From Isoetes taiwanensis (taxonomy: Eukaryota > Streptophyta > Lycopodiopsida > Isoetales > Isoetaceae): 64,000 bases of DNA. The position numbers were made by a program, and so were the translations under genes. The stretch's first letter is position 1; the number at the start of each line of letters is the position of its first letter. Under the pieces are notes generated by a model. That model was not told the origin of the DNA, ran no database searches, and saw only the letters and a program-made list of their open reading frames with translations. Positions 60,187 to 64,000 of the stretch are shown here, in pieces. The stretch lies in assembly GCA_021234155.1 (NCBI GenBank), contig JAJEKV010000072.1, forward strand, positions 5,247,620-5,311,619, given 5' to 3'.

Positions 60187-61520
60187 GGAAAGCCCTGCAC
60201 TTGGATGGTATGCAGGCGTAATTGCTTAAGTGGGCAGGGGCACCCATAATACCAAAGGTTGACCGCCTTTGTTCAATAAGGCATTACAGAAGGCTTCCCG
60301 CTGTAGTGGACCAATAGCAGAGTTGTTCCCATCTATAAGGCAGGTGACCCACACTGCCCCGCCAATTATCGAACAATCATGGTCAGTTCGGTGTTTGCAA
60401 AACCGCTTCTTTGGGATTCTCGAAAGCAGCAGCTTGACCGGTCAAGGGCAGAGGGTAAAGCAGGTGCGGGCCCTCACCTGGCAGGATTCTGCACCCCTAC
60501 ACTCAACCATTGACCACATCTTCACGCTAACTCTCGATTGAAGACAACAGAACCGCCGATCTATATTGTTGTTTTGTGGATTTTGTGAAGGCGTTTGACA
60601 CCTGCATCCTGAAAAACTATGGGCAAGATCAGCAATTTACCGGGGTTCCAGAGATTTTCAGAATGCAAAGTGTATAGGCTATATGAAAAGATGCTCTGGG
60701 TTTGGTTGCAGCTTGAGACAAGCCAACCATTTGATAGTAGTATCGGGTTCGCGTCGGGGATGCCCTCTCTCCCCAACATTATTTGGGCTTTACATTGATC
60801 AATTGGAGAGCTGGCTTGCTGATAATGGGGGCGATGGAGCTCACCTTCTCTATCACATCATCAGACAGTTAATATATGCTGATGATGTGGATCTCCTAGC
60901 TTACACACCAGCAGACATGCAACGACATCTCGATGCCCCGGACACATTCATAGCGTGATATATGCCGTCAACCCGCCAAGACTAAGGTGGTTTTCATATC
61001 ATCTTCACGTCAGCCGAGGGTCCCCTCCTTCATTTACCAAGGCCAGAATGTGGAAGTTGCATCCACATACAAGTATTTGGGAGTGGAGTTTCCTTCTACT
61101 ATGCACTGGGACACATCTACGGCTACGAGTGACGGCAGGCTGGAAGGCACTATATGCAATGCAAAATAATAGTCATAAAGCGGAGTTGTATGATTGGGCC
61201 CATCAGTCACACCTGCTCAAAGTCTTAGTAGAGCCCGTCCTTTTTATACGGGGGTGGAAGTATGGGGCCCAATGGTATCACTTGCTACTTGAATGACTTG
61301 GAGCAGGTCCGAAAGCCTTCTTAGTACGAGCACTAGAGGTGAAGTCCACAGTCCCATATCAAATTCTCTTTGCAGAGACAGGATTCTTGCCTCTTCAAAG
61401 GCAGCCCTTGATCGCCACATTGTCTATTTTCGAAAGGTGGTCAATATGGACGATGCTCGCCTCCCTAAACTAGCTTATATCATGGCATTGGGGCGCGCAG
61501 CCTCAGGGCCCAAGTAGAGG
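60187..61520 (+). pseudogene. LINE reverse transcriptase and C-terminal region
   Basis: Spread over three frames: GKALHLDGMQA (60187), CPANYRTIM-like, HSTIDHIFTLTLD (60514), CCFVDFVKAFDTC-like (60580), GCPLSPTLFGLYIDQLESWL (60759), the catalytic LIYADDVDLLAYTP (~60868), STYKYLGVEF (~61062) and a distal VPYQILFAETGFLPLQR (~61345). The RT has the YADD motif intact. Small indels break the frame at least four times. Confidence 0.75.
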
Positions 61521-62275
61521 GAAAAGAGAGCTCAATGGTTGGCTAGATGGAATGTGCAGAGCACAGTGCATACATATGCAAACAGAGGAAGATCGCCATA
61601 GCTTGAGGCAATACCTTGATGCTTGCTTCCTCGGCCAAGCTTTGGGATGCCAATGCCCTTGAACATGTCAAGACAAAGACACTATCGCTTACCACATAAA
61701 TCCCACATTGGAAACGAGGCCCGCAATGCTACCTCAAGGCATCCACTTGCCCATGAAAAGCGCAGACTCATTGCCTCCATTCGCATTGGGGGCACATCAT
61801 CTTCGAATTGAGACGCAGATGGATTGGTGAGCCACGCCAGACGGGCTCATCAATGCCGCCAAATGGGAGTCATTGAGGATGAATCTCATACCCTTCAAAG
61901 TTGCCCAAAGATATGATCAAATTCGACGCCGCTTATGCTTTGAGTTGGTCGCCCGCCCAGCCATTACATGTGACATTGAGCACGACATCGATGCGGGTCT
62001 TTGGGATCATACCTTCAGGAGGTTATGGACATGCGAGATCAGCTGTGTCCTCGGACACACACTTGACATGTATATATACATTGATGTATACTTGTACAGT
62101 TTGACAGCATTCTTATTACTGCCACGGTTTTTCCCTCGAAAACCCTTCGGGGCGGGGGTTTTTTAACCCGGACATTAATAAGTTTGCTGCGCTCCTTGTG
62201 GGTCCCATAGGCCGATTGGCCTGAGTGGACGATAAAAAATCATTCTCATTCTCATTCTCATTCTTAGATCAAACT
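61521..62275 (+). mobile_element. LINE 3' region with paired hairpins and (CATTCT)n tail
   Basis: ORF remnants to ~62090, then GGTTTTTCCCTCGAAAACC, CCC-TTCG-GGG, CCCATA, GGCC-GATT-GGCC, GTGGACGATAA and CATTCTCATTCTCATTCT. The same order is found at 3.99, 12.5 and 35.5 kb. Confidence 0.75.
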
Positions 62276-63480
62276 TGGATAAAGCTGCAATAGTTTTTGC
62301 TCTTACCTATCTCAAAATGTGAAACTTAGTATGAACACATAAATGCTGCTTTTTGTTCTTACCTATTTCAGAATGTGAAACTTGGAATGGCAAACATATA
62401 AAGGCCACTAGCATGTATTGTGCAGAGTAATTATTTAGTTAGAATGGTTAGAGGGCAACAGTGTCTTTTGGCAAACATCGAAATTATAATTGATGTTCAA
62501 ATAAGAAATACAATGTTAATAATGATAGATTTATTTCATGTTCGCCTGTGCAGGTTGAGGCTGTGGTCTATTATGTCCAAGCAATTCAAATGTAGAAACA
62601 ACATAACTCGCAGGAACAAGACGATAGGGATCCCGAGATACAAGAACAAAAAAGTTTCTTAAGGTGACAAAGCAAATATGCAATTGAGAACTGGTAGATG
62701 ATGCCACAGATTCATCGAGGATGGGGTCAATGCCAAGATGAGGAATGGATGAAGAAAACTTGATATTTGTGCATGAGGACCTTTTTCTAGAATGGAATAT
62801 CTCAGATGACTTTCAAATGCTGGCTCGAATATCAGATGACCTTCAAATGCTGTCTTGAATACTTTGGATGGAGCCCAATGGCATCATAAGAAAGCTGGGA
62901 AGCTACAAAAATCAAGTCAGAATACTTCTACAATCAATAGGAGTTTGTATCTGTCCAATTCTGTACATACTATTAATAAGCTGCAAAATGTACAACTAAC
63001 ATTGAGATGTTTAACTGAAAGTTTGTGTACCTCAACAAAGTACCTTGGTGCTGCCATTAAAGAAGCAGAATATGCAATACATCTCATAGTAGGAATTATC
63101 TGGCCCCCACCGTGATTAAAACTTTCATGCATTATGGTTGCATCAAAGATTGTAGTTTTTTGTAAATTCCTTTTCCATAATATCCTCCATTCGAAAAATG
63201 TTTCGCCATGCTTTTCACCTCTTTGCTAAGTTAATCATTCTTCCCCCTTTAGTTCTCGTGTTGTGTTGAAGAACATCAATTTCTATGTCAAAGTGCCATG
63301 TTCTATCACGTCAATGTATCATGTACCCTTTGTCTTGCAGGTTCACTTAAATGCGCAAGTGTCCGAACACTCGTGCATCAGTGAACGGCAGAGTACCAGG
63401 TTCGTGCTTTTTCCATTTATTTTACTCAGGAACTCACCCATTATGCATTAGTTTTGATTTGCCTTTTAAATAGAGTGCAA
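62276..63480. other. Intergenic DNA, no gene seen
   Basis: AT-rich. GTTCTTACCTATxTCAxAATGTGAAACTT recurs at about 62300 and 62355, a ~60-base duplication. No gene recognised. Confidence 0.35.
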
Positions 63481-63484
63481 CACC

Positions 63485-63751
63485 ATGGCAGAGGCAAACA
63501 CCAATGATCCAATATGTCATATTTCAGATGAAAACGACAGTGAGTATGACCTTCATGATACTACGAAGCCGCAGAGCACATCGGAGGAGGAAACAGAGGA
63601 AAATATTACCAATATTGGTAGTCCAAGTGCCCATGCTACCTCAAATGTGACTCCCAACCAAGTTCCCCAACAAATTTGCATAGGAATTGGTCGCCGCTTC
63701 GCCAAAGCCCGGAATGGTTATACGCTCAACCAAATGCATATGGGTTCATGA
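63485..63751 (+). CDS. Hypothetical acidic protein or exon
   Basis: 88 codons starting MAEANTNDPICHISDENDSE (ATG context ACCATGGC is good), acidic and Ser/Thr-rich, with ICIGIGRRFAKARNGY near the end. No family recognised. It may be the first exon of a gene running past the window edge: a donor-like GGTTCATGAG lies at the end. A chance frame is possible. Confidence 0.3.
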   Translation: MAEANTNDPICHISDENDSEYDLHDTTKPQSTSEEETEENITNIGSPSAHATSNVTPNQVPQQICIGIGRRFAKARNGYTLNQMHMGS

Positions 63752-64000
63752 GGTTGTGTTTAATGCCACACTATGTTCCCATGCCATTAGGAGTAAGCCC
63801 TGCCAATCCCTACTTACCCTCGATCCCACAAAAAAGCGGCAGGGCCCATGTTGGGAGTGATATTCGCCTGGGCTACATATTGTGATGAGCTGCATGCGAT
63901 GCAGACTCTGGCAATTGGTTGTATATTTGCTAGGGGCTGCCACACAAGACCTTCGAAGTATTGGGATGACTCGTGCAGCATGAGACTTTGCAAGAGCACG

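Larger units (their letters stand above)
48085..62275 (+). mobile_element. LINE retrotransposon split by a gypsy insertion
   Basis: Left part 48085-49111, right part from 60187; removing 49112-60186 rejoins LQRLAN with GKALHLDGMQA in one reading context. It has an APE-type endonuclease, reverse transcriptase with YADD, a C-terminal region, then a 3' end with two hairpins and a (CATTCT)n tail. The 5' end is truncated: no ORF1 is seen. The tail ends near 62275. No clear target duplication was found. Confidence 0.85.

Noticed and set aside
1-64000. tRNA, rRNA or CRISPR features
   Set aside because: No cloverleaf, rRNA-like block or regularly spaced identical repeats were seen by eye.

Overview
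The window looks like nuclear DNA of a land plant. It carries a plant-type 4.5-repeat MYB gene (SNAPC4/MYB4R1 class) with ten short exons, a GDSL esterase/lipase gene with five exons, and a decayed C-terminal piece of an ethylene receptor. The rest is mostly transposable elements and non-coding DNA. The LINE family, with hairpin 3' ends and microsatellite tails, together with the repeat-rich layout, makes me lean towards a non-flowering plant such as a fern. That is a guess, not a determination.

Layout. 0.3-2.3 kb: ethylene-receptor relic and a small membrane-protein ORF, both minus strand. 3.5-4.05 kb: a ~108-bp tandem repeat and a LINE 3' tail. 5.27-11.52 kb: the MYB gene, minus strand, all exons joined in frame (1419 codons plus stop), including one GC-AG intron. 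11.9-12.65 kb: a tiny retroposon with a perfect 16-bp target duplication, then a LINE 3' end split by a 420-bp TRIM element. 13.19-23.32 kb: a 10.1-kb hAT transposon with CAGGG termini and an 8-bp target duplication. It carries a broken DUF659-type transposase on the minus strand and, on the plus strand, a protein-kinase-like reading frame followed by a coiled-coil/RING reading frame. 24.70-26.59 kb: a non-autonomous LTR element flanked by CCAAT. 27.6-33.7 kb: non-coding DNA bounded by two Helitron-like 3' ends pointing outward, with an orphan exon near one end. 37.75-39.38 kb: the GDSL gene, minus strand. 43.1-43.6 kb: LINE reverse transcriptase fragment. 44.9-47.7 kb: a chain of short candidate exons of an unrecognised minus-strand gene or relic. 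48.1-62.27 kb: a LINE cut in two by an 11-kb Ty3/gypsy element (49112-60181, minus strand, TSD CAATG). That element carries an extra sense ORF and an antisense cysteine-rich ORF between integrase and its 3' LTR. 62.3-64 kb: little that can be identified.

Functional picture. Only the MYB and GDSL genes look intact. The most unusual item is the hAT element, whose kinase and RING cargo looks element-borne rather than like a chance host neighbour. Second is a family of LINE 3' tails at five places whose terminal hairpin sequence changes while pairing is kept. Most element ORFs are broken by small frameshifts. In the gypsy element the two LTRs also differ mainly by 1-3-base length changes in G/C runs, so residual assembly error in methylated repeats cannot be excluded.
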